From positions 310,001-374,000 of the forward strand of contig OZ218958.1 in the NCBI GenBank assembly GCA_965112735.1: a stretch of DNA of 64,000 bases, in the 5' to 3' direction. The notes under the pieces were generated by a model, which had not been told where the DNA came from, ran no database searches, and saw only the letters and a program-made list of their open reading frames with translations. Origin of the DNA: Phaeosaccion multiseriatum. Its lineage: Eukaryota > Ochrophyta, other classes. Made by a program: the position numbers and the translations under genes. Positions 12,505 through 26,130 of this stretch are shown piece by piece; position 1 is the first letter of the stretch, and every line of letters starts with the position of its first letter.

Positions 12505-14830
12505 CGCGTGTGTGATGCGTGTGTGAGATGCGTTTGTGTGTAGATGCACTTGCATGTGTGTATGTGTATATGTGTGCATCCATGTGCGTGTGTGCGTGCG
12601 TGCGTGCGAGTGCCAATAGAGAGGAGAGCCAGTCACTATATACTGTGCACAAAGGCCTTCGTACCTAATTCGCTGCAGACGTTGGTGTCCCACGGGCACG
12701 CCGAGGTCTTTCTCCTCCTCACAGTTGACGACGATTCGCCCCCGCCGCCCCCGTCTTTGCGCTCTTCTGCTCCCCACGACTGTCCCGCCTGTCCCCCGCC
12801 ACTCCCCCTGCCGCCCTCGCTGCTCGCATTGCCCCCCTCCTTGCTCTCCTTGCCCTCCTCCGTGTCCGACTTCACACCCTCTTTCTCTTCCACCTGCCTC
12901 CCGGCCTTCCCGGCATGCTCGCCATCTTCCTCCTTCTCTTCCTCCCTCCCCTCCTCGTCACCTCTCTTTTCTTGCTCCCTCCTCTCCTTCTCTTCCTCGC
13001 TTCCCTCCTCCTCCTCTCCCTCTCCTCCCTTCTCTTCCTCCCTTCCTCCTCTTCTTTCCCCACCTTTCTCTTCTTCGCTTCCGCAGTCCTCCTCCTCCCT
13101 CCCCTCAACCGCATATCCTCCTCCTCGTCCTCATCCTCCTCCTCGTCCTCAATTTCCCTTAGGTCTTCCTCCTCAACCTTCCTCAGGAACTTCAGAATGT
13201 TCAGCCCATGTTCGGCATTCTGAGCCGCCTGCAAGAGTGAGGGAGGCAGACGAGAGAGAGAGAGAGAGAGAGGAGAGGGGGCCAAGGGTCAGAGGGGACT
13301 GGAGGATGGAGCAGAATTTCGGTTTCAGAAGATGGAGGAGAGCGGGATGGCGGAGAGCATCTGTGTTGGACACAAGTACGGCATGAAACTGACGACACGG
13401 ACGCAGAGCATCAGTGGCGGGAGATGTCTATCCTCTCGTCTGTACGCAGAGTGCCACTTCAGTCGGAAAGGTAGGGCAAAGCGTCAAACCATCACCGTCG
13501 CGAACGCGCGCACACACACAAAGCTCTCTCTCTGCTTCCCAGCTTCGCCCCCTATCACCACCTCTGCACCCTACGAATACACACACGCACATGCACACGC
13601 ACACGCACACGCACATGCACACACACACACACGCACACGCACACGCACACACGAGCACGAGCAACTGGCGGGGTGGCTGGCATGCCTCTTGCAATTGCAC
13701 TCACCCCCTGGCAGGCTGCCTCATTCCAAGGGCAGTTCATCTGGAAGAGCCGCTGGCACATGGGCACGTCGCCGAAGGTGGCTGCCGCTCGGAAGGCCAA
13801 CGCAGTAAGGGTGAGGCCCTGCTCTAAGCTCCACTTCAAGAAATCCCATTGTCCTGCGCAAGGGTGGCGTGGCATGTCGTGACACATGACGCATGGCGAA
13901 AAGAGGCCCGGACAGGGGAAGGAGCGCGGACATGGGCAGAGGTAGAGGCAGGGGGGGGCGGCAGGGGCACAAGTCGGTCAGAATGAGATTTGTTTTTTTG
14001 TTTGCTTTCTTTCTCGCAAAGTAGGATGGTTTTCTTATTCGAAAGTGTTGCTGATATTGCGGCCCGGGCGCAGACAATCAAACCAATCCTTTCCGAGGTG
14101 GGGCGGGCAGGGATTACACTGAAAGCTCCTGGAGCACAATCGTAAGCAGTAGCAGCACCCCCCCCTCCTCCTCCTTCGCGTACAAAGGTCCAGAAGAGCT
14201 GAACTTACCCGTGACCACTGCCAGCGTACAGACGCGGTCGTCCCACGGACACCTCTGCTCCTCCGGCAGAGAGCGCATCCACTTGACGATGACCCAGCCC
14301 AAGCCCTGCTCATTCCCAACCGCTTGACCACACACGGACTCGTTCCACGGAGTCTTGAGCGTGTGCAGCTCCTGGCATGTTTCCAGGTTCCCGTACTTGG
14401 CAGCAGCTTTGAAGGTTCCGAGCGTCGGCAGCAGAGCGCAAGGGGACCTCATTGCCCACGCCAGCCTCGATAGAGAGGCCACAGCGCTCCTCTGTGTGGT
14501 GCCCGTGGGCCCCACATGCGATTCCTCGCTGCTACTGGGTGGGTCGAGCCTCAGATAATCCGGCAGTGCCGGAGCCGCTGCGGGAGCGGGAGGAGGAGGA
14601 GCTGGGGCGGCACTGTGAAGATACTCCGTCCGCCACGCTTTGCTCACTGAGGCGATGAAGATGAAATGGCCTGGGCCCACCAGGTTCATCACCCTTGCGA
14701 GCACCCCGCTGATAGAGAGCGCCTTCACAGACGGGAGTTCGTCGTCGACCCATTCTGCGCTGCCACCTCCTGCGCTTTCCTGCTCCTCCTGCTGCTGTTT
14801 TTGCTTCTTCTGATGCTGCTGGTCATTCAT
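10628..14830 (-). CDS. F-box-like ankyrin-repeat protein, about 10 exons
   Basis: Exons I can place: 14830-14209, 13853-13705, 13228 to 12665 (acid-rich, see below), 12448-12342, 11902-11815, 11679-11607, 11433-11379, 11141-11069 and 10771-10628. The first exon holds an F-box-like helix (ISGVLARVMNLVGPGHFIF, then VSKAWRTEYL). The rest carries degenerate ankyrin units of the stramenopile type, such as WDFLKWSLEQG, CPWDTNVCSEL followed by ARRGAVESLKWA, GHFEVVRLLAG, TLKFLHSKARHLC and GRFEVLKWFRSE. F-box/ankyrin proteins usually recruit substrates to ubiquitin ligases; that role is inference. Two places do not phase. The acid-rich stretch 13140-12720 switches reading frame, and exon 11679-11607 ends one base out of phase with the next. 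The donor at 11378 is GC (CAG then GCGAGT). The start ATG is 107 bp from the divergent gene at 14938. Confidence 0.6.
11911..11957. repeat. (TG)n microsatellite
   Basis: Pure TG array immediately upstream (in sense orientation, CA) of the splice acceptor at 11903 of the minus-strand ankyrin gene. A similar (TG)n at 12469-12501 abuts the acceptor at 12449, and a (CCCT)n array lies at 12262-12299 in the intervening intron. Confidence 0.85.
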
Positions 14831-14937
14831 CTCTTTTTTTTTTTCTCTCTCTCTCTCTCTCTCGCAAGACAGTGTCCGGTTTCGGTTTGGAGCAGCCCTT
14901 TTTGAAGTCAACAACAGCAAATCTCTCACCATGTGCC
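14831..14937. promoter_or_regulatory. Short bidirectional upstream region
   Basis: Only 107 bp separate the minus-strand ATG at 14830 from the plus-strand ATG at 14938, so the two ankyrin genes share their upstream region. It contains a T-rich and CT-repeat stretch (14832-14863). A second ATG at 14931 opens a short upstream frame overlapping the plus-strand start. The 5' UTRs probably overlap. Confidence 0.45.
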
Positions 14938-16729
14938 ATGTGCCAAGAAGGCGAGACTCCTCTGTACCACGCGACGGACAAGGGTAACTTTGACTTGGTG
15001 AAAGCATTTGTGGAGGTGGGTGCGAACATCAATGTGAAGTGTGCGAAGGAGCAGACTGCGCTGGCTCGGGCTGCAGAGTCTGGTCGCACGGACATCTTGG
15101 CGTTTCTGCTCGACAAGGGCGCGACAGTGGAGGGCAGCGACGCGTTGCATCGGGCGGCGGCTGTGGGTAGCTCTGTGTGTGTGAGAGCCATGCTCAAGGC
15201 CGGAGCCAAGCCGAACGACCGAGACAAGAAGGGCAGGACGCCTGCGCAGGTGTGCTGCTCTGGAACAGGAGGAGAACGAATTGAGTGTCTGTCTGCACTG
15301 CTGGAGAGCGGAGGGGATGTGCACGTGAATCGTGCGGGGGATACCCTACTTCATCTCGCCGCGGCTGCTGGAAATGTGGAGTGCTTTCCTCTCTTGCTGG
15401 AGATTGGGCAGCAGCTTGATACCAGAAATGAGCGAGGGGCAACACCGCTGTTTCAGGCGTGTCGATACCAACGCCTGGCGTGCGCGAAGGAACTCATTCA
15501 TCTCGGCTCCAGCCTTGATAGGGCGTCCACACTAGCGACCAGTGGACGCCCTCTCACCCCCCTCCTGCTTTCCGTCATGAGCGGCAATGTGGAGATTGCA
15601 TCGGAGCTAGTACGTGCCGGCGCCTCTGTGCATGCCAAGGCCGGCTACTCAGTCACTGCGCTACACTTCGCCGCTGCCTTGGGGAGCATAGAGATGGCCT
15701 ACCTGCTTGTGGAGGCTGCTGCTGACGTCAGCGCTCTCGATGAGCAGCAAGAGACTCCTCTGATGACCTGCATGCACCCTGGTGATAGCTTGGTGTACTA
15801 TCTTCTCGCAGAATATTTACCTGCTTTCGCCCCTCGTGCAAGGGTGAAGAAGGGAAGGAAGAAGGTTGCCACCTTTCTGCTCAAGATGGGCGCGGCCGGT
15901 TCTGGACGACAAAACCATCGCTCTGATTGCACAGAAGGGCTTTGGTGAAGTACTGTCCACGTTTGTGCACAAGGGCAGAGAGGAGCGGGACGCCCTTGTG
16001 GACCGGCTCGACACGGTGGCAGAGCACTTCTCAGTGAGTACCGCGGGTGACGACGAGAAGACCGACGATGTGGTGCGGGTACAGTTGATTAACAAGGCTA
16101 CCGGAGAGAAGGGACGGAAGCAGTACACCTTGAGCATGCCCTTGGTGGAGCAGCTCATGGAGCAGGTCAGGGAGGGAGGCGGGGAGGGCGAACAGAGCGA
16201 CGGCAACGAGTCCTCTGCTGCAGGCATTCTGCCCACCATACTCGACCCTTCCAAGCGCGGTTTCAAGGCTGGCAAGAAGGGCAATGGCAAGGGAAAGGTC
16301 AAGGAGATTGAGCTCGAGTACGACGGGGTGGGCTATACCGAGGAGGGCTTTGATGCTGTGGTCAAGTTCGTCACCACGGGCAGTGTGGAAGAGCTGTTGG
16401 CGACAAGGCCCAGATCAGCGGGGAAGAGAAAGAGAAGCCAGAGCAGCGGCAGCAGCGGAAGCGGCGAGGGGGCCAGCAGCAGTGGGGGGGCGAGTGAGAG
16501 GAAAGAGTGTGTGAAGCTATTTGACGAGGTCAGAGCGAAGCAAGCCCTGCAGGCAGCGGACTTCTTCTGCCTGGAGGGCATGTCGAGGGAGGTGAAGGCG
16601 TTGATGGGCGAGTTCGGCTTTGAGGTGCAGCGGGAGGAGGGAGGAGGGAACGAGCAGGAGAAGGAGGAGCAAGGGGAAGTAATCCATGTCGATGGCGACG
16701 GGCCCTCCGCCAAGAAGAGCAAGCCTTGA
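14938..16729 (+). CDS. Ankyrin-repeat protein with C-terminal BTB-like domain
   Basis: The first real ATG of the ankyrin frame is at 14938 (MCQEGETPLYHATDKGNF). About nine classical ankyrin repeats follow (for example GDTLLHLAAAAGNVECFPLL and SVTALHFAAALGSIEMAYLL). The second half, 15900-16729, resembles a BTB/POZ fold: DDVVRVQLINKATGEKGRKQ, then LEYDGVGYTEEGFDAVVKFV, then QALQAADFFCLEGM, with a Ser/Gly-rich insert. It ends in a basic KKSK tail. Ankyrin-BTB proteins commonly act as cullin-3 adaptors; that is inference. The frame changes near 15895: either a one-base frameshift just after LLKMGAA, or an intron from GTGATAGC (15781) to an acceptor near 15860. The first option keeps an ankyrin repeat intact. 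Confidence 0.65.
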
Positions 16730-17110
16730 GCAGAGCTCAGTGCTTCACACACCACAGGGTTAAGGGGCTGCGGAGGGGCACGCAGATAGAGGCAGAGGTT
16801 GAGGCAAAGAAGGCACGAAGCGGCGTGGGTTTTTGGACCACGACCTGATTATTATGGGAAGGGAGAGGGATCTACAAACGGTAGAGCTGTGGCAAGGAGA
16901 GGACGGAGAAGGGGGGGGGGGGGGGAGCAGTCGAGGCACGGGTGAGGAGCGGTGTCCACGAGAAGCAAGCTAAATCGCGCAAGGGAGGGCCGCGAACGGG
17001 GGCGGCCGCAGCAGTAGTAGCAGCTGCTGATGAAGGAGAGGAGGACGTGGAGCTAACATGTCTTGAAGCAAAAGAAGGAGAGTACAGACCTTGCCGAAGA
17101 AAGAGACAGG
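16730..17110. other. Intergenic, no gene seen
   Basis: This follows the ankyrin-BTB stop. It contains a G tract (16911-16926) and no convincing coding frame. It should hold the 3' end of the upstream gene and any promoter for the oxidoreductase. Confidence 0.4.
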
Positions 17111-17332
17111 ATGAGCAGCGAGTGGCGCAAATGGAGCGCCCGCAAGGGTGGCAAGATGTCAACGCACTCACTCGCTAGGGCCAAACATGGTGGCTTTGAC
17201 GGCGACTCCTCCTTTCAGGATTTCAAGAAGTGGAAGGAGCTGGGGATGAGCAAGAAGGAGGCAGAGACGGCACAGATCCTGTGCGGCTTCCTACCGAAGT
17301 ACGTGGTCAATATGGAAGGGAGGGAGGTGTAG
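17111..17332 (+). CDS. Short unknown ORF, possible first exon of the oxidoreductase
   Basis: ATG at 17111 opens 73 codons (MSSEWRKWSARKGG and on to CGFLPKYVVNMEGREV). I do not recognise it. It is charged and helical, with a block FQDFKKWKELGMSKKEAETA. A donor-like GAG/GTGTAG at 17328-17329 would join in phase 0 to the oxidoreductase exon at 17487, so it could be that gene's first exon. If so, it replaces the FAD-binding region rather than supplying it. It could equally be a separate small gene or noncoding. Confidence 0.3.
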   Translation: MSSEWRKWSARKGGKMSTHSLARAKHGGFDGDSSFQDFKKWKELGMSKKEAETAQILCGFLPKYVVNMEGREV

Positions 17333-17486
17333 ATTGTGGATTTTTTTGGATTCGTGTGCCTCTCTCCGTCCATGCCGCTCTTCTCCTCTCTATACATGTA
17401 TCTCTCGCCCTCTCCCTCTCTCTCCTGATGTCATCGTGTTATATGTCCATTGTCCATGTCACACTGGGCGGCAACTGTACACACAG

Positions 17487-20596
<3,110 letters not shown>

Positions 20597-21587
20597 GAGA
20601 CAAGAGACAGATGCGAGACAGCAAGGCTGCTTGCTTACTGCACTCCAACGAGCAAGGAGGAGACAACTAACAGGGAGAGGGAGAGGGAGAGGGAGAGAGA
20701 GGGAGCAAGGCTAGTTGCTCACGGCACGGACACTGGTGACACTGGGCAGCTGATCTGAGGTTCTGTCTGGAGTGGACGAGTTGGTGGTATGGTGGAGGGG
20801 ATGGAGGAGCCTGTGATTTGAAGAGGGATTGATGTTAAGTTTTCTTTGACGACCTTCCTTCTATGTGTGTAGAGGGGGAGGGAGGGGTGTGAGGAGGCAC
20901 TTCATGCCGCTTATTGCAGAAGTGGGGGTAAGGAAGGCCTCGCCACAGCTTGCTGGCGATGAGGCTGGAGGGGGGAGGGGATGAGGGAGAGGGGAGGGAA
21001 TAAGATTTATATATATATATAAAAGGAAGCTCACTTGCGAAGCGTGGAAAGGACATTCGCCGCACTCTTGTGCCCTGTGGCGCGACTGCCCTTCTGCTCA
21101 GAGTCATCACAAGGCCCCTTCATAGTATCGGGCGGTGCCATGTAGTTGCCGACACACACACTCTCTCTCTCTCTCTCGCGACATGAATGGAGCATGACCC
21201 CCTGGCTGCCTTCAAAGAGTGATTAGGTGCGATGAGCGGCGAGAATGTTCCTTCCATCGCGCAGCGAGAGAGCGAGAGTGCGACAGCCTGGAGGTGTAGG
21301 TACGCTCTCAGAGGCCCCGCAGCACCTCTCTCTCTCACTGCGATAGCGATGTCTGCAGTGGCCGTCCCACGGCAAGGCCCGTCGTCAAGTAGTGAATGGA
21401 GCGGGCAGAGCTTCCGATGACTCGCCTCCAGCTACGATGTCCACTATGTGCTGCATGCCTCCCCCCTTCCTCTCTTTCCTCGGAGGAGCGCTGCGCTGTC
21501 CTTGCTACAAAGGACACGTCTGTCTCCTACAGCTCAATAATCGCCGGGTTCATCATCTTCTTCCTCCTCCTCTCCCTCCCCCCCCTC
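20597..21587. other. Intergenic, convergent, no gene seen
   Basis: This lies between the convergent 3' ends of the oxidoreductase (+) and the FNIP gene (-). It contains a GGGAGA tract (20671-20705) and a short TA run (21007-21021). No conserved coding frame or RNA gene was recognised. Confidence 0.5.
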
Positions 21588-23342
21588 CTAATAATCGTCC
21601 TCGTACTCGTATATGATAAGACCCTCAGGTCGATCAGCAGGCAGAGGATAGTCCTCACCAACGGTTAGCTCCATGAGGTCAGCAGGCAGCTTCTCAATGG
21701 GGCAGGTGTAGTTCCGTCCAAGCTTGAGAATCCGGAGCGAAGCAGGCAGGGCCAGGGGGAGGTTAAAGTCCCACCCCATGTTCACCTCCTCCACACCGCA
21801 AGGAAGGACCACGTGCTGATAGAACCAAAAGCCAAATGTGATCTTCTTCAGCGAAGCGGGCAGCTCCAGAGGGAGGTTAAAGTACCTACCCATGTCCACC
21901 TCCTCCACACCGCAAGGAAGGACCACGTGCTGATTGAACATTTCGCCAAATCTGATCTTCTTCAGCGAGGCAGGCAGCTCCACAGGGAGGTTAAACGCAC
22001 ACCCCATCTCCACCTCCTCCACACCGCCAGGAAGGACCACGTGCTGATTGAAGTGTGCGCCAAATCTGATCTTCTTCAGAGAAGCGGGGAGATCCAAAGG
22101 GAGGTTAAAGAACTTACCCATATCCACCTCCTCCACACCGCAAGGAAAAGCCACGTGCTGATTGAAGCTCGAGCCAAATGTGATCTTCTTCAGCGAAGCG
22201 GGCAGGTCGAGAGGGAGGTTAAAGGCCCACCCCATCTCCACCTCCTCCACACCGCAAGGAAGGACCACGTGCTGATTGAAGCTCGAGCCAAATGTGATCT
22301 TCTTCAGCGAAGCGGGGAGATCCAGAGGGAGGTCAAAGGCCCACCCCATCTGCACCTCCTCCACACCGCAAGGAAGGACCACGGGCTGATCGAACCTTGA
22401 GCCAAATGTGATCTTCTTCAGCGAAGCGGGCAGGTCGAGAGGGAGGTTAAAGTCACACCCCATCTCCACCTCCTCCACACCGCAAGGAAGGACCACGTGC
22501 TGATTGAAGCTTTCGCCAAATGTGATCTTCTTCAGCGAAGCCGGGAGATCCAGAGGGAGGTTGAAGTCCCGCCCCATCTGCACCTCCTCCACGGTTCTTG
22601 GCAATGCGATGTTAGCTTGGTTGAAATGGTCCGAGAAACACACACGCTTGACCGATGCCGGTAATAGCGCCAACGCCTTCGTGACCAGAGTTTCGTCAGC
22701 GGAGGCCAGATCAAGAACATGACAGTAGCTCCTGCTGGGACCCAGGCGCACAGCTGCAATGCCGAACGTGCGTCTCGGTTTGCCTCCCCTCAAGCCCCCC
22801 TCTACTACCTCTCCGCTGCCAATGGCCCCCACCTCTGCCGCTAGAGATGGTGAAATACGAGTGTGCTTCTCCTCTTCCCGCTGCTGCCACCGGAGGAGAC
22901 CGAGCATATGCTGTTGGACAGGGGCGGGTGCAGCGGAATTCAGCACGAGAGTGCGTGATGTCACCTCGTCGAGGGCCCGGCTGACACCCCAAAGTTCCTT
23001 GCTCCGCAGTACGGTATCGAGAACACCCCAGGCCGCCACAGTCTGGCTCCTGCTGTCCCCAGCTTGGACGGTGCACGCAGTAGAGATACCAGCGGCGCTC
23101 TGCTGCTGGGGACTGTGAAATATCATCCTCCCCGCCTCTCCCGCCTCTCCCTGTTGCCGGCACTCCTGAGCGCGGCGTTTCATTGCTCTTCCCTTTCGGG
23201 GGAAAGAAAAAAAGGCTGGGGCCCGGTACAGAGAGCGATGATAGCTGACAGCAGTCAGTGGCTGTAGAGGAGAAGTTGAGGTGCGGGAAGATGGTTCAAG
23301 TCCTGCGTATTCGCGTTCAAAGCTCCTCACTGGATCCGTCAC
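21588..23342 (-). CDS. FNIP-type leucine-rich repeat protein
   Basis: Intronless, 584 residues from the first Met; a later Met (MKRRAQECRQ) is a possible alternative start. The N-terminal 230 residues show no recognised domain. From about residue 240 there are eight tandem 38-residue units, each made of two 19-residue halves of the form LPCGVEEVEMGCDFNLPLD and LPASLKKITFGSSFNQHVV. These match FNIP repeats (LxxLxFGxxFNQ pattern), known from Dictyostelium, stramenopiles and giant viruses, which form a leucine-rich-repeat-like solenoid used for binding. The protein ends with an acidic tail (IIYEYEDDY). At the DNA level the units are 114 bp and very similar, which suggests recent amplification. 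The binding partner is unknown. Confidence 0.75.
   Translation of the reverse strand: MTDPVRSFEREYAGLEPSSRTSTSPLQPLTAVSYHRSLYRAPAFFSFPRKGRAMKRRAQECRQQGEAGEAGRMIFHSPQQQSAAGISTACTVQAGDSRSQTVAAWGVLDTVLRSKELWGVSRALDEVTSRTLVLNSAAPAPVQQHMLGLLRWQQREEEKHTRISPSLAAEVGAIGSGEVVEGGLRGGKPRRTFGIAAVRLGPSRSYCHVLDLASADETLVTKALALLPASVKRVCFSDHFNQANIALPRTVEEVQMGRDFNLPLDLPASLKKITFGESFNQHVVLPCGVEEVEMGCDFNLPLDLPASLKKITFGSRFDQPVVLPCGVEEVQMGWAFDLPLDLPASLKKITFGSSFNQHVVLPCGVEEVEMGWAFNLPLDLPASLKKITFGSSFNQHVAFPCGVEEVDMGKFFNLPLDLPASLKKIRFGAHFNQHVVLPGGVEEVEMGCAFNLPVELPASLKKIRFGEMFNQHVVLPCGVEEVDMGRYFNLPLELPASLKKITFGFWFYQHVVLPCGVEEVNMGWDFNLPLALPASLRILKLGRNYTCPIEKLPADLMELTVGEDYPLPADRPEGLIIYEYEDDY
21780..22600 (-). repeat. Tandem 114-bp coding repeats
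   Basis: Eight head-to-tail units of 114 bp within the FNIP gene. Each contains the recurring blocks TTCTTCAGCGAAGCGGGCAG and ACCGCAAGGAAGGACCACGT on the plus strand. Differences cluster in the residues before FN and after GxxF. Confidence 0.85.
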
Positions 23343-23641
23343 GCGAGCCTCCCCATTATAAACCTCTGTGAAGGCTGTTTTGAAGCACCAACACGCTAAG
23401 GCCGTGGGAGGAGGCTCGGGTCGCCTGAGGCCCCTTCCTCTGGAGCAGAGCGGTCTTGAGTCGGTCCGAAGGTAGTGGTGCTACACGGTGTGAGCACAAG
23501 AGGACACAAGAGCAAGTGGAGTAGAGTAGGCAAATGCGACCCCAGTGGAGCGCCGAGGTTAGAAGGCAAGAAGCAATACATATATAGAAATACGGCTGCT
23601 CTGCCCATGCTGCTCTGCCCAAGCTGCTCTGCCCCGCTTCG

Positions 23642-25824
23642 TCAGCGCTCTGATGGTGTGACTTGCGCCCCGCGACTTGCAGCGGCAGCAGCACTTGCGT
23701 CTCCACCTCGCAGTCTTTGGGCTTCCCCCGGTGCTCCTTCCTCGGCATCATCTGCACCAGCAACTGCTTCTGCTCCTCCTCCTCCTCCCGCTGCGGCCTC
23801 TGCCGCCGCGGCCTCCGCCTCCCATTGCCTCACCACAGCTCTACTGCGGAGGTCGGCCTGCCGCACAGGCTCCGGTACTCGGAAGCGGCTCGTGGTTCCG
23901 ACCAGTCGCAGTGCCAGCCGCAGCGACACTCGGTGGCCCACAGACACGAACACCGGTCTCCGAAGCGACTTATGCAGGAGCAAGGCTGCCCCCCACATCC
24001 GTCCAGACGCCCCCTGCAACAGTACGTGCAGAGGGTAGTTCTGTTCCTGTTCCTGCTCCTGCTCCTCGCCCTCCTCGTTCTCCTCCTCCTCATTGCGTCC
24101 TTTGTGGTCGTCCTCCTCATCATCGCCGTCGGCCTTTCCACTGCTGGTGCCCTCCCTGTCCCTCCTCCTGCCCGGGTTGGCGGAAGGGGCGCTACCACTG
24201 CTACTGCCATCGACTTCGCTCGGTGCCGGCGCGGGTGTTGTATCACCAACTGCTGCTGTTGCTGCTGTTGCTGTACCACCAATTGCTACCGCTTCTGGTG
24301 GAGTATCACCAACTGCTACTGCTTCTGGTGCTGTATCGCGAACTGCTGCCCGCTCCTGTGGACACTTCGCCGCCTCTATTTGGGCCATGACGGACTCCTT
24401 GGTCATGCCGTCCATCTACATGTATGTAGTATGTAAGGACACGTAAGGGGCTGCGTCAGGGGCAGAGGAGGGACATTTGCACTCACGCACACACGCACAC
24501 ACAACGGAATACCACAGCAAATTTGATCGCCACATGTTCACAAGTCCGGGCAGGGTCTTGCCGGTGACAGGGGGGTGGACGAAGGAATGAATGACTGAAC
24601 GTCCATCAAAGTCGGTAAGATGAGGAGACGTGAGCAGAGCGGAACACGAGCAGAGCCCGTCTGCGGTGTGTGGAAAGTGGGAAAGTTCTCCACACCCCTC
24701 CTTTTCTGACCTGGAGAAAGTTCTTGGCCAGCCCGACGCAGCGGTGCCCCGTGAGAACTCCCAAGTGGGAGGCCAGGCCCATGGCCCGGGGGTGGAGCAC
24801 TCCATTGCCATCACAGATGACAACGTCCGGCTGGAGATCGGGCCTCTCCACCTGGGTAGGGGGCAGAGCCATGCCATCCAAGATTGGTGTGCACTAGTGT
24901 AAGGAGGTTTCCGCGTAGGGTATGAGGGATGATGACGATCTTTCCCCATCCATGGGTCCATGCGAGGGCTCACTCCCTATTCAATCTCTCTCTGGCTCGA
25001 AGGGAATGGCCTGCCTTGCCAACTGCCTCCGCTCTTGAGGGCCACTGCTCGTCAGCTACGACACTGCTCCTCAGTCAAGTTGACTGCACGATCACGGCAC
25101 AGGACGAGCGGTTCTACTGCCCATCTGTGTGACTGGTGCTCACCTTGAGACGATCGAAGAGAGGCAGCAAGTGGCCCACTTCTCGGAAGGCCAAGAACCC
25201 CGGGATGTAGGGCTCCCGCATGGTCACTCTGTCGAAGGCCTCCCACACCACCTCCAGCGAGGGCCAAGAGAGCACAACGAGAGAGGCACACGCGTTTTCG
25301 TTGGAGCCCTTAACGAAGCTAATGTCCACCTAGAGTATCACATACAAAGAGAGGGAAGGGGTCGCAGCCAGGTTGCCAAGCAGGGGAGTGAAGGGGAGGG
25401 GTGACATATATACATGACTGAGTCCCCATCGGCCGAACACCTGAGGAAAACTAACTTCTACAGCCTATGCCTTAAGCTGAATGCCTGCGTATCTGCCTAC
25501 AGCCCACACGCCTCCGCCCCAGCCCATCTTACTCACCCCACCCAAGTAGCGGAGATGCTGTCGGGGGAGCGGCTCGCTCTGCCCATCACGCTCACCGCAG
25601 TTTCTACCCCCTGAAGAACCCTTCACATCCCTCTCGCCCTCGTCATCCTCCTCCCCTTCCTCGTCCTGCTGATCAAAGATCCAAGATACATCGTCTTCTT
25701 CGACAACTTGTTGCCGGAGGCGCCGCTGCTCTTCCGCCCAGGAAGCCTCCAGCTCAACATCAGCTTGAGGCGGCGGTCGCGGTGCTTCTGCCTCTCCTCC
25801 TACTTCTCCCCCCCCCTCGTCCAT
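23642..25824 (-). CDS. Endonuclease V
   Basis: Four exons, all phase 0: 25824-25537, 25329-25144, 24851-24711 and 24415-23642, about 462 residues. The enzyme cleaves nucleic acid near deoxyinosine (or inosine in RNA). Family motifs follow in order: YLGG spliced to VDISFVKG (catalytic Asp about 98), YIPGFLAFREV (Glu about 146), PDVVICDGNGVLHPR (Asp about 172, His about 178), GLAKNFLQ (Lys about 201), then WGAALLLHKSLRRPVFVSVG and SRFRVPEPVRQADLRSR. All expected catalytic acids are present. Between GLAKNFLQ and the last conserved block there is an insert of roughly 115 residues with VGDTxPEAVA-like repeats and an acidic Glu/Gln run. After the conserved end comes an Ala/Gly-rich tail of about 70 residues. 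Both extensions are unusual for the family, which is typically 220-340 residues. Confidence 0.9.
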
Positions 25825-26130
25825 GACGGACAGCTGTTATTTTTGCGAGAACACCTTGTCTTTGTCCGGATGAAGGAGGAGGGTTTAGGTGGCCCAGCGG
25901 CTGAATCCTATTCCTGTCTGGACTTGGCACGTTAGAAACTTCTCTGGCACTTGCCTATTGGGAGAGAGCATTGTTCCCTTTCAGCAGGAAGCTTTTCTTT
26001 CTTATCTTCTCTACCGCCTCGCACCCTTAAGTGCAGGAGGTGGTATCTACGTCGTCGCCATTTGTAGGGTCCCGCATTCCGCGCCATATGTGAAATCCTC
26101 TGCCCTGCCTCCTTCCCGCCCGCCCCCCCC
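25825..26130. other. Intergenic, no gene seen
   Basis: This 306-bp gap separates the endonuclease V start from the end of the next minus-strand gene. It must hold the endonuclease V promoter. No motif was recognised. Confidence 0.4.

Noticed and set aside
14860-14872. CT tract plus CAAGACAG at 14871 as an acceptor for an upstream exon of the ankyrin-BTB gene
   Set aside because: The upstream DNA is occupied by the divergent ankyrin gene, and an ATG at 14938 begins the first ankyrin repeat, so no upstream exon is needed.
21780-22600. Regularly spaced repeats suggesting a CRISPR array
   Set aside because: The repeats are contiguous coding FNIP units of 114 bp with no unique spacers, in a eukaryotic gene.
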